Positions 6,103 to 14,900 of a stretch of 20,193 bases of DNA are shown here, one piece after another. The notes under the pieces are model-generated. The model saw only the letters and a list, made by a program, of their open reading frames with translations. It ran no database searches and was not told the origin of the DNA. The DNA is from UMGS1470 sp051889215. GTDB lineage: Bacteria > Bacillota > Clostridia > Christensenellales > UBA1242. How positions within the stretch are numbered: position 1 is the first letter of the stretch; each line of letters begins with the position of its first letter. Both the position numbers and the translations under genes were made by a program. The stretch covers positions 1-20,193 of the forward strand of contig JBJFDC010000011.1 of the NCBI GenBank assembly GCA_051889215.1, given 5' to 3'.

Positions 6103-6122
6103 ATTCCCCTCCTAATATTTTA

Positions 6123-6128
6123 ATTATA
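6123..6128 (-). promoter_or_regulatory. extended -10 promoter of the flavin reductase gene
   Basis: The minus strand reads TGATATAAT, a perfect -10 with TGn extension, 21 bases before the ATG. The -35 position holds only TTAATA. The leader would be very short but still includes AGGAGGGG. Confidence 0.6.
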
Positions 6129-6172
6129 TCATATATAAACTTTTATATTAACAAATGTAGCAAATTTTTTAT

Positions 6173-6200
6173 AAAAAAAGGCGATAAATTCGCCTTTTTT
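6173..6200 (-). terminator. hairpin terminator after the single-helix protein gene
   Basis: GGCGA (6180-6184) and TCGCC (6190-6194) pair around TAAAT, with A- and T-runs on either side. It lies seven bases after the stop codon at 6207. Confidence 0.85.
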
Positions 6201-6206
6201 GTTTTG

Positions 6207-6737
6207 TTATATTTTCTCAACAACTTTTTCAGCAAGCGCTTTCGCATCGTCATCAATTGAATTTACAACGGTTGCCATGTCATTTTCTGAAAAGTTAAAA
6301 TAATTTTTTAACTTTATGTTTCTGCTTCCCATAAACCCTCTTCTGCCCGAGAGTTCAACAGTCATGCTTATTCCCATAACATCAAAGCCAATGCTGTCGG
6401 CGTTTTTTGCATCTGCAAACGCCTTTCTTAATTTTGAATTTTCTGGAAAAGTTTGAAGCTCATCAAAGAAGACTTGCAAAAATTTGTTTGTTGGCACTTT
6501 GTTATGACCTTCTTTCAACTTGATAAAAGTGTAGATTAAAACTTTATCTTTGTAGTCATCATTTGTGTTTGTTTGAGCATTGCTCGTTTGGTTCACACCC
6601 TCACTTTGGTTGTGAAGTGCTTTTTGTGCCTCAAGTTCTTGACATTTCTTTTTGTTTTTTGATATCGCAATAATTCTTCCGACAATCAACAAAATTACAG
6701 CCAGCACCAAAGCGACATAACTAATGATTTGAATCAT
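6207..6737 (-). CDS. unrecognised membrane-anchored protein, 176 residues
   Basis: I do not recognise this family. One hydrophobic helix spans residues 4-25 and is followed by SKNKKK, which predicts the C-terminal part inside the cell. Residues 32-62 are a Gln/Asn/Ser-rich linker. Residues 63-176 look like a compact alpha/beta domain: LIYTFIKLKEG, a helix with KFLQVFFDELQTFP, SIGFDVMGISMTVELSGRRGF, then a final helix. The start at 6737 is preceded by an unusual GGGGTGGG ribosome binding site five or so bases away. The gene is divergent from the next one, 126 bases between start codons. That neighbour also carries one N-terminal helix and a cytoplasmic domain, which suggests a shared role at the membrane (inference only). 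Confidence 0.75.
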   Translation of the reverse strand: MIQIISYVALVLAVILLIVGRIIAISKNKKKCQELEAQKALHNQSEGVNQTSNAQTNTNDDYKDKVLIYTFIKLKEGHNKVPTNKFLQVFFDELQTFPENSKLRKAFADAKNADSIGFDVMGISMTVELSGRRGFMGSRNIKLKNYFNFSENDMATVVNSIDDDAKALAEKVVEKI

Positions 6738-6760
6738 ATTCCCACCCCTTTTTTGTTTAG

Positions 6761-6787
6761 TTTATATCACAATAATGCCGTTGTCAA
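6761..6787 (-). promoter_or_regulatory. promoter of the 176-residue membrane protein gene
   Basis: TTGACA, a perfect -35 (6782-6787), stands 15 bases before TATAAA (6761-6766) on the minus strand. The -10 is preceded by TGA, an extended -10. The 15-base spacer is short. TAAACT at 17 bases is a poorer alternative. Confidence 0.6.
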
Positions 6788-6815
6788 TATCATATTTTCG
6801 GCGTGTTTTTGCCTC

Positions 6816-6844
6816 TTGAAAAACCTGAAAAACCATGTTATTAT
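6816..6844 (+). promoter_or_regulatory. promoter of the 315-residue membrane protein gene
   Basis: TTGAAA (6816-6821) and TATTAT (6839-6844) are separated by exactly 17 bases, and TGT precedes the -10. The two divergent promoters are 28 bases apart and could share a regulator. The leader to the ATG would be short, with AAAGGAG in place. Confidence 0.7.
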
Positions 6845-6863
6845 TTATAAAAGGAGTGTGGTT

Positions 6864-7811
6864 ATGGATTCTTCATTAATAATGGTTTGTGTTTTGAGTG
6901 TAGTGATTGTCATTTCCTTGGCTTGTCTTGTTTGGGTTTATTGCATGAGGTCTTTTAGCATCAAAAGAGCGAAAGAATTAAACCCAAACGTCACGACAAA
7001 AAAACAGGCAAAATATGTCTTTGACACTGCTAAAAAATTATATTTTGAGGCGACCGGCAGCAATTATCCTGATTTCTACGCATTGAAAATGTTTTTGTTG
7101 CAAGCCAATTTGCTTCCAATTCCTCTGCAAGGACAAGTGCAAAAAAACAAAATGAAAATGCCTTCCCAATCAGAGATTGCAAAAATTATCAAAGAAAAAT
7201 CTGGTGTTGATTTTATTTGTGCAATGTTTGACCTGTTGGGACTTCCAAAATCTCAATATCTTGAAGAATATGGGGCGACAAAGCCAACAAAATCAATTCG
7301 CGAAGTCTATGAGCGTGTTAGAGCTATGAGGGTTATGGCACAATTTGCCTATGAGTGCTCAACATCTTCAAACAAAAAACAAGTGTGCAAAAATTATCAA
7401 AACATGGTCGACGAATATTCAGTCGCGCTCACAGAATATGAAAAGAATGCAATTCGACCCGACATCGACCAACAGACACTCGTTGATTTGTCTTGGTATG
7501 CTGAAGGCATATACGTTTTGGAACTTGTTATGGGTCACGTCGAAAAACTTGTTCCACCTGCTGAACCAGCCGAAATCTCGTCTTGGGTCCCAACAAAAGA
7601 AGATGCCGAAAAACTCAAGATTCACAACAAATTGGCAGTCAAACTTTTGGATTTATACTTCGCGTATGCTTGGACAATTCGCGACCAGATGCTTGCCGGC
7701 AACAAAAATCTGCCAATCAATTCCGAAATTGTTTTCGAAAGATACAAAGCATTGCTATGGCTTTTTGATGAAGAAGGAACTGATTATGACGAAATAACAA
7801 CAGACACCTAA
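6864..7811 (+). CDS. unrecognised membrane-anchored helical protein, 315 residues
   Basis: I do not recognise this family. I chose the ATG at 6864 because AAAGGAG lies seven bases upstream. An open frame reaching back to 6729 would overlap the promoter and the divergent gene. Residues 4-27 form one hydrophobic helix, followed by MRSFSIKRAK, which points to a cytoplasmic C-terminal part. From residue 45 onward the sequence is almost wholly alpha-helical and charged, with amphipathic stretches such as KQAKYVFDTAKKLYFEA, SIREVYERVRAMRVMAQFAYEC and KLAVKLLDLYFAYAWTIRDQML. No catalytic motif or nucleotide-binding loop is visible. It could be a scaffold or an adaptor (inference). A strong terminator follows the stop, so it is transcribed alone. 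It shares a promoter region with the divergent 176-residue single-helix protein. Confidence 0.82.
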   Translation: MDSSLIMVCVLSVVIVISLACLVWVYCMRSFSIKRAKELNPNVTTKKQAKYVFDTAKKLYFEATGSNYPDFYALKMFLLQANLLPIPLQGQVQKNKMKMPSQSEIAKIIKEKSGVDFICAMFDLLGLPKSQYLEEYGATKPTKSIREVYERVRAMRVMAQFAYECSTSSNKKQVCKNYQNMVDEYSVALTEYEKNAIRPDIDQQTLVDLSWYAEGIYVLELVMGHVEKLVPPAEPAEISSWVPTKEDAEKLKIHNKLAVKLLDLYFAYAWTIRDQMLAGNKNLPINSEIVFERYKALLWLFDEEGTDYDEITTDT

Positions 7812-7815
7812 AATT

Positions 7816-7842
7816 GAAGAGGGCAAAACCTCTTCTTTTTTT
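7816..7842 (+). terminator. hairpin terminator after the 315-residue protein gene
   Basis: GAAGAGG (7816-7822) pairs perfectly with CCTCTTC (7829-7835), followed by seven T. It begins five bases after the stop codon. Confidence 0.9.
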
Positions 7843-7864
7843 GTTGAATATCTTTGCCATGCAA

Positions 7865-7913
7865 ATGCATGAAGACAATTTGTATGACAATTTTTTGATT
7901 CTGATTCATGCAT
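7865..7913. repeat. long-arm inverted repeat between two convergent terminators
   Basis: ATGCATGAA (7865-7873) and TTCATGCAT (7905-7913) are perfect 9-base arms around a 31-base loop. The loop itself carries a GACAATTT direct repeat (7874 and 7886). It sits in the 91-base gap between two convergent terminators, so it probably lies outside both transcripts. The arms echo the palindrome at 4056-4069. Confidence 0.4.
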
Positions 7914-7926
7914 CACAACATCATAC

Positions 7927-7953
7927 AAAAAGGCAGGAAAATCCCGCCTTTTT
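7927..7953 (-). terminator. hairpin terminator after the twin-anchored lipoprotein gene
   Basis: AAAAAGGC pairs with GCCTTTTT, and the inner GGA and TCC also pair across one A-C mismatch. It starts directly at the TAG stop codon. Confidence 0.85.
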
Positions 7954-8808
7954 CTATGGTTCAATTATTTCTATTTCATCTTTTTTTGCTTTTCTCGTCT
8001 TGAAATAATTAACAACAAACAACACGCCAACCAACACAATCGCCCCACCCAAAGCAAATGCATACCAAATTTCGCGACGAGGTTGAGTTGTGTAGAAATG
8101 AATTTCGCGTTGTGTTTGGTCGCTTGACATATGCCAAGTGTGAATAATCGCTCCGTTCTCAACTCTTTTTTCGTCCGCATCGCTTTTTAATTTTGTGGAC
8201 GAGGTTTGATAGGAATAGGTGTATTGAGGTGCTTGAATTTTTGACGGATTTGAAAGATTGAGACCATCGATATATTGGTTGGCAAGAGCAACATAGGAAT
8301 CAATCAACTCTTGATTTGAAAATATTGTTTGCGTTGTTTGAATATATCGAGAATAGAACAAGCCCTGTTTTTCTTCAATAATGTCATCTTCCTCGTCCGA
8401 TGTGTCAATGTCATAAAAATAATAATAAGTCGCGACATTAACAAATGTGAATCTTGCAAAAATTGACGAGTCCGAAATATCAACATTTGTGTTTACTCCT
8501 TCGGCAAGCATTTGACGTTGTGCGCTTGTGAGGGTCTTGTCATTTTGAACTTTTTGAAGATAATTATTGAGTATTTCATTTTGTTTGTTTGTCATCAATG
8601 CTGCAATATCTGTTTTCATATTTTGAATTTGGGCAGCAGTTGCGCCCGCTTGACCAAGTTGTTTTTCGTCAAGTTCAATTTCAATCACCTGACCCACACC
8701 GCCGTTTTCAGTCTCAATCACAGAATAAGAAACTGTTGCACACCCGCAAAACAAGAATGTGCAGCAGAATATCATAAAAACAAGCGCAAAACGATAAAAT
8801 TTTTTCAT
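7954..8808 (-). CDS. lipoprotein with C-terminal membrane helix, function unknown
   Basis: The protein has 284 residues. Residues 1-23 are a lipoprotein signal ending F-C-G-C, making Cys23 the lipid site. Residues 24-246 would be extracellular, with a VIEIELDEKQL strand region, a long Gln/Asn-rich helical part (about 58-105), an acidic DTSDEEDDIIEE loop at 135-146 and a Tyr-rich area. Residues 247-267 form a membrane helix, followed by KTRKAKK, so the tail is cytoplasmic. The protein is therefore tied to the membrane at both ends. The layout recalls LppM-type lipoproteins of Gram-positive bacteria, which also combine an N-terminal lipid with a C-terminal helix, but sequence likeness is too slight to claim. 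No ribosome binding site precedes the ATG, and the promoter is only seven bases away (see separate entry). It lies downstream of the giant lipoprotein gene on the same strand. Confidence 0.82.
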   Translation of the reverse strand: MKKFYRFALVFMIFCCTFLFCGCATVSYSVIETENGGVGQVIEIELDEKQLGQAGATAAQIQNMKTDIAALMTNKQNEILNNYLQKVQNDKTLTSAQRQMLAEGVNTNVDISDSSIFARFTFVNVATYYYFYDIDTSDEEDDIIEEKQGLFYSRYIQTTQTIFSNQELIDSYVALANQYIDGLNLSNPSKIQAPQYTYSYQTSSTKLKSDADEKRVENGAIIHTWHMSSDQTQREIHFYTTQPRREIWYAFALGGAIVLVGVLFVVNYFKTRKAKKDEIEIIEP

Positions 8809-8815
8809 TGTGTTG

Positions 8816-8844
8816 ATTATATATTATGCCTCTTAAAAAGTAAA
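8816..8844 (-). promoter_or_regulatory. promoter giving a leaderless or near-leaderless mRNA
   Basis: On the minus strand TTTACT (8839-8844), 17 bases, then a perfect TATAAT (8816-8821). Only seven bases, CAACACA, lie between the -10 and the ATG. Transcription normally starts about that far downstream, so the mRNA would begin at or within a base or two of the start codon. There is no Shine-Dalgarno sequence, unlike almost all neighbouring genes. Confidence 0.7.
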
Positions 8845-8892
8845 TAGTATGAAAAATGACCAATCAAATAAAAATGCAAGAGTTTGTTGTGT

Positions 8893-8922
8893 GTCTTTGG
8901 CGCCGTTTGGAGCGCCAAAGAC
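8893..8922 (-). terminator. strong G+C-rich hairpin after the giant gene, no U-run
   Basis: GTCTTTGGCGC (8893-8903) pairs perfectly over 11 bases with GCGCCAAAGAC (8912-8922). It starts eight bases after the stop codon of the giant gene. On the minus strand the sequence after it is ACACAACAAAC, so the usual T-run is missing. It may act with a factor, protect the 3' end, or let some transcription pass into the next lipoprotein gene. Confidence 0.6.
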
Positions 8923-8930
8923 CATCAACA

Positions 8931-11900
8931 TTACAAATCTATTATTGTCATATTCATGTTGCTTGGAACAATTTGAGAGAGTGAACTTAACTTGTAGTTT
9001 GTTGAAACTTCTGAATAACTAATGAAGTTTGCAACGATTGCTTGAGCAGCAGTTGTTGATGAAGAGTTTTCGCTTTCAATCAAAACTTGTCCGCGGCTCT
9101 TATTCTCATCAATAAGTCCATGAGTTGTCTCGCCGACAATTCCGCCTGCAAAACTGCTTGGTTTTTTCTCGCCGCTCGTGTTTGATGCAACAACATTTCC
9201 AGTGTTTTCGCAGTTTTGAATTATTCCGCCCTCGACAATATCATTGGTTTTTGTTCCATAGTTTTCGCCAACAATTCCGCCAACGGTTGAATTGCAAATC
9301 ACTTCATTTGATGTGATATCAATATAGAAGAATGCATCTGATTGAATGTTTGCTGAATTTGTTGAATTTTTTATTGTGCCATAGTTGTATGCTGCAATTC
9401 CGCCAACAATGTTTGCGCCAGTGATTGTTCCCAAGTTTTGGCAACCATCAACGACTGCATTAATCGACGAGTCTGTTCCAACCATTCCAACAATTCCACC
9501 AACTTTGCTGATGTAGTTTGTGCTTGATGTGATGTTGAGTTCGCTGATGCAATTCTTTATTGAACCTTGTTTTAGAAGTCCAACAATTCCGCCAAATCTT
9601 GTTTCGTTGTCACGATTTCGCGTTATTGTCGTTGTGCCCGAAACTCTGCAGTTTTCAATCAGCGCTTCAGCACCATTGACGCATCCTGCGATTGCACCTG
9701 CGTGTATTGAGGTTGAAGATGCCATATTCAAATTGAAATCACCCACAACTTCAACATTGAGGTTTCTGATTTGACCGCCATCACCAAGTTCAGCAAAAAT
9801 TCCCGTCCAAATTGAGTTTTGATTCTCTTCAAAAGAAACAGTGATTGTCATGTTGTTTCCATCAAGTTTGCCCAAGAACTGATTTGGAGAATTTGTTCGG
9901 TTTCCGCCGAGTGGCACTTTGTTGTTGCGAACAATGTTTTCGGTCAGTTGGAAATATGAATTTGGTCTGTGCATGATGTTTTCAAAGTTTGTTGAGTTGA
10001 CAAGGAATGGATTTGATGATGTTCCATCTCCACCCGTGAACAAGTTGAATATTCCCTCAACCTCTTCACTCTTTTCACTTGTTCCAATGGCTGAATCAGA
10101 TTTTTTTACTTTGACCGAAACTTTGTAATTGCCAAGTTGAGTTGGAGCAAATTTGTTTTCTTCCGTTTCAAACGACTTCTCTTCGCCATCATCAATCGAG
10201 TAGAACACAATATAACTTGCGTCGCTTGTTCCAGCTGCGGTCCATGTGAAGATTTGTTTTGTTGAATCATAGGTTAAGTCTTGTGGTGGTTCAGGTCTGT
10301 CAACATCTTTTATCTCACTGAATATTGATGCGAAATAATCAAATTCATTTTCGCCATAAGGTATTGTCCTGATTGCAATTCCCATAAGGTTTTCGTCAAC
10401 AGGATAGAAGTTGTCGAGAATTGGCGTTTCAACATAGCTTGCCTCACCTTTTCTCCAAACGATATATGCTTTGTTTGCTGGAATATTAGCCGAAGAAGAA
10501 GAGAACGTCCAGACAATATTTCCCTCATCGTTGACATTTATATTTCCGAGAATAATCTTTGGAATTTGACGAACTTCCCAAGTGCTTAACTCGCCTTCCA
10601 TTTCGCCATATTTTGTTGCCCACGATGAACTGAGTTTGTTTTCGTCGGTCGAAACCGCTCTGATTGACACGCGATAAATTCCAGTTTCGAGTTCTGAAAC
10701 CCAGCGCCATGCATATCTTTCTTCATCAAAACTAAATCCTTCCGAATATTCGATTGTGTTTGTGTCAGAAACAATTCGAAGAATATATCCTGTTGCCCCT
10801 TCAACGTTATTCCATGTCAAAATTCCATTATCTAAATGAACATTGCTTGGAGCATCAAGTTTTGAAATTTCGATTGGGTCTGATTCCACACCTGCAATAT
10901 AGATGTCGCTATTGCTTACTTCTCTGACAAGAACAGTGTATGTTCCTTGTGTCACAAAGCCAGCAACGTCAAATTCAACCATAGAAACACCGTTGACTTT
11001 GACAAGGTTTTTGTCGTTCACTTCAACTGGAACTCTAGCAACGCGTTCTTGATTTTGATAGAATTCAACAAAGTAGTATTTTGTGTTTGTTCCACTGTTT
11101 GAAGGCAACCAATAGAGTTTTCCGTTGATAACTCGAACGCCATTTATTTTTGTCATGCGAGCACGCGCAAGCCCATCTGAAAGGTCGGAAGAAATATACG
11201 CAACATTTGATTCGCTCGGCGTTGCACTGTTTCCTTTTGCTTGGAATGCATAAACATTTATGTCGCTTCCAGGATAGTCACTTTCATATGTTTCGCCTTC
11301 GATATAGTTATAGAGTTCATTGTTTACAAAAATGTTGTAGCCAAACGAATTTTCAATCGCGCCCCAGTGGAATGCGCCCCATTGAGATTTGTTTTCCGAA
11401 TCTGTTTTTGTTGATGCAACCGGCTTATCCAATTTGGTGAATGTCAAACTATCGCCCCAAACACCATTGATTATGCAACTTCCAAATTTTGTTGTGCCGT
11501 TGCCGAGTGCTCTGATTCTGATGTTATGAACGCCAGGATTGAACCCTTTGAGGTATGAAGATTGAACCCCGCCCTCAACAACCATGTTGTTCGTGCTTGA
11601 TTCAATTCGATAATTAACAGCATTTGCGACAATTCCCCATGTGAGATTTCCGTCAACAGTTTGGATATCGCTTGTTGAGCCAAGAACGATTATGTCAATT
11701 TTTTCGGACATATTGCCAGTGATATAATTGTTATAACCCGATTGAGTTGTGTTTCCTTTCACTGCAACGGCAAGGGCTATATGTTGAGGCATGAGAAGTC
11801 CGCTTGTGTTTTCAACGTCGAGGAATGTCGTGTTTGTTTCAGCGAGTTTAATCCAGTCGTTTGCGATGCTATCAAATGCATAAACAACATAAACCACTTC

Positions 11901-14900
11901 ATTCGTTTCACTATAATTTTCAAGCGTCACACTGTCCCATTGGAGATTGTGTTCGTCAATAAACACATTTGTTGGATTTGGAGCGACAATAACATCGAGA
12001 GTTTGTTCGGAATATTCGCTTGTAATAACCTTTTTGCTGTCACCAATCTGTTTGATTTTGAGAGTATAACTTCCCGCAGGAAGATTGCTTGTGAGTTTTT
12101 GCAAATAGTTGTCATCAAGTGGCCAGCCATTTTTGAGGTTGTTTACATCGATTTCAAAACTCTCTGCCGTCGTTCCATTTTGAATAAAGTCAAGATAGAT
12201 ATTTTTGTTCTCCGTGTCCTCAAAATATGTGTAATCTTCAAGATTTGCCCAACAAAGTGCACCATCTTTGACAACAAGCATTTGTGGTGGACGAGGTTTT
12301 ACAACTTTGATTTCGCTCGTTTTTGCACTTGCAATAAAGCTCGTTCCATCGCCAATCGCCTGCATGAATAAATTGATGTTTGTTTCTTTCGTGAAATTGT
12401 TATATTCGCCTGCGAATGTCCAATATGTCACATTGCCACAAGGTTTATAGCTGTCTCCGATATAAATATAATAGTTGTTTGCTCCATCTTGAGAAAGCCA
12501 TGCGATTTCACCATTTGAAACCGTCACTTCTGGAGCGGCGAGGACTGTGAATGAGATTGGCGTTGAGAAACCAGAAGATAGATATCCAACTCCATCAACC
12601 ATTCCAGTTCCTCCAATGCGGCGAACAAAAATTGAATATGCGCCAGCATCAAGTCCAGAGATTGTCCATTTCGTGTCTGTAATCACATTTAGAACTGGAT
12701 TTTCAAGTTCTCCGCCCTCAACTTTAACTTCATATTTTGCCGCGCCCAATGCACTTGACCAGTTGAACCAACTGATTGTTTTATCAAGGTTTGTTGAAAT
12801 ATATGTCGTGTTGTCATTGGCATTTGGATTTTCAAGGACTTTCACAACAATTTCATCACTGTTGTCGCTTGAAAGGAAGATTTCATTATTCTTTGCTTGA
12901 ACAGAAGCCCTATATTCTTTTCCCGCAAGGAGTGTTGCGGTGAGATTTGCAATTCCTTCTGTTGTTGCATCAAATTCCATTCCGTCAATCTTGTAAACAA
13001 AGTTGATTGTCTGACCTTCACCCAAAGTAAAGCCAAAATCCCATTTTATTTGCCCCTCAACAACTCTGATATTGGTTGGTTTTGGAAGTTTGACGATGTT
13101 GAGTTCGGCGTAATCAGAATCAAGACCGGCAATTAAATCCCCCACGCGCTTTAATTTCAAATTGAGCTGTCCCGAATGCCCAGGAAGCAAATGGTTATAT
13201 GTGTTATTATCCAAAGTATAAGGTGTGCGTCCATTTTCATCAGTGATAACTAATTTAAATCCAGAACTAAATGAACGAATGTTTCCTATCGGTCCATCCT
13301 CCCACGAAATCACACCATTTTCATTTTTAAAATTTAATTGGTTTGCAACAAGTTTTAATTTTGATGCTTTAACACGTCCAACGGAAGAAAATCCTGTTTC
13401 TGAACTACCAAGTGTTTTGATGTAAAAATAATTGCGCAAATTATACATCTCAGACAATGGAAGAGCAAATTGACAATCTATGCCGGAATATATTTGTTTT
13501 GTTTCACCATTGTCATCTCCAATCGCAACCAAATATCCACTCGCCCCTTCGACTGGTTCCCACTTCAAATAAATTATGTCTGAATCAGTTTCATCTCTAA
13601 AGAATTCACAAGAAGTTGTATCCTTAAATCTTTTTATCTTGTATGTCAGAGGTGCAGAAGGCATTTCTCCACCGCCTTTCCATTGTCTTATAACAAATGT
13701 GATTTCTCCAGAAGAAAAGTTTGGATCATTGAGAATTTCATTAACAATTATTGAATCAATCATTTGATAAGACGTATTTATATGTTCGCTTTCTTCTCCG
13801 TTTTCATTAGTTATAAAATATTCAACTGAAACATAGCAGCCTTTTGACCTTGTTATCAACAATTTATCCGCGTCATGCGATACTGTTGGTTGAGAAGAAA
13901 AAGTGAATGGTAAACATACATCTCTAGACGTTCCAAGAAATCTGGAGTTATCCCCAATCGCATAGGCAAATATCCTAATTTCACCCTCAACAAATTGATT
14001 TGTCTGCATTTCTTCATAAAAACTCACAAAGAGCAAATTTGAGGAAGAAGGCTCTACATATTCTGATTTAACTTCTGCTGTTTCTTCGTTATTAATATAT
14101 TGTTTAATGTTGATTTGATAAGCGGTATTATTAGGACTTACATTGTTCCAAGTAAAAGTAAAATAATATCCATCTAACCAGCGAGTATTTGAATCATCAA
14201 GCGGCGACAACAATCTCTCGGTTATAAAACTGGACGAAAGTGCGGAAGAAACATAGTTGTTTGCGTTGTTTCCGACAGCTTTGACTTGAACTTCATAAAT
14301 TTTCACCGCTGCGAAAACAACACTTTCACATTGAAACACATTTGTTGACGTTTCACCAAGCAACACGCCGTCGACATAGACGCCAAACTTGCTTGCTGAA
14401 TTCTCTTGTCCAGCATAATCATATGTGATTGTTATCAACCCGTTTTCTGTGTCTTCAACAAGTGCGACATTTGTTGGGGCAACATTTTTTGTTGCAATCA
14501 TTGTTTCATGGGCTGAATCCAAATATTGTTTTCCTTCAACCTCGCCACCTTGTGCGAATATTTCAATTGAGTATGAACCTTCATAACGAAATTCATAAAC
14601 AAATGAAGACACATCACTATCAAGATAGAATTTTTCAAGATTTTCATTTTCTGGCTTAACCGAAATCACATATCCCGAAGCATTTGCAACACCACTCCAC
14701 GATATCACATCATTATTTAACTTGAAATTTGTTATTTTCCCAAGGCGGTATATTGTTGTTTCATAATATTCCGAATCAATGAGTTCGTCGGTTTTTCCAA
14801 TATATCTTGCCTTGACATCAATTTCGCCAGAAAGGTCGGCGAGATTATTTCCTTCTGTTCCATTAATCAAAATTTCAACGTGGTCGACAATTTCGGAGTT

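Noticed and set aside
5419..6123. Open frame of 234 codons on the plus strand opposite the flavin reductase gene
   Set aside because: The opposite strand encodes a protein with family motifs, a strong ribosome binding site and a promoter. The plus-strand frame has none of these.
6729..6863. Upstream extension of the 315-residue protein to an ATG at 6729
   Set aside because: It would translate through both divergent promoters and overlap the start of the opposite gene. AAAGGAG marks the ATG at 6864.
11742..12371. Open frame of 209 codons on the plus strand inside the giant gene
   Set aside because: It is antisense to modular coding sequence, has no ribosome binding site, and its product is Cys/Phe/Ile-rich without domain pattern. 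It is a by-product of codon bias.
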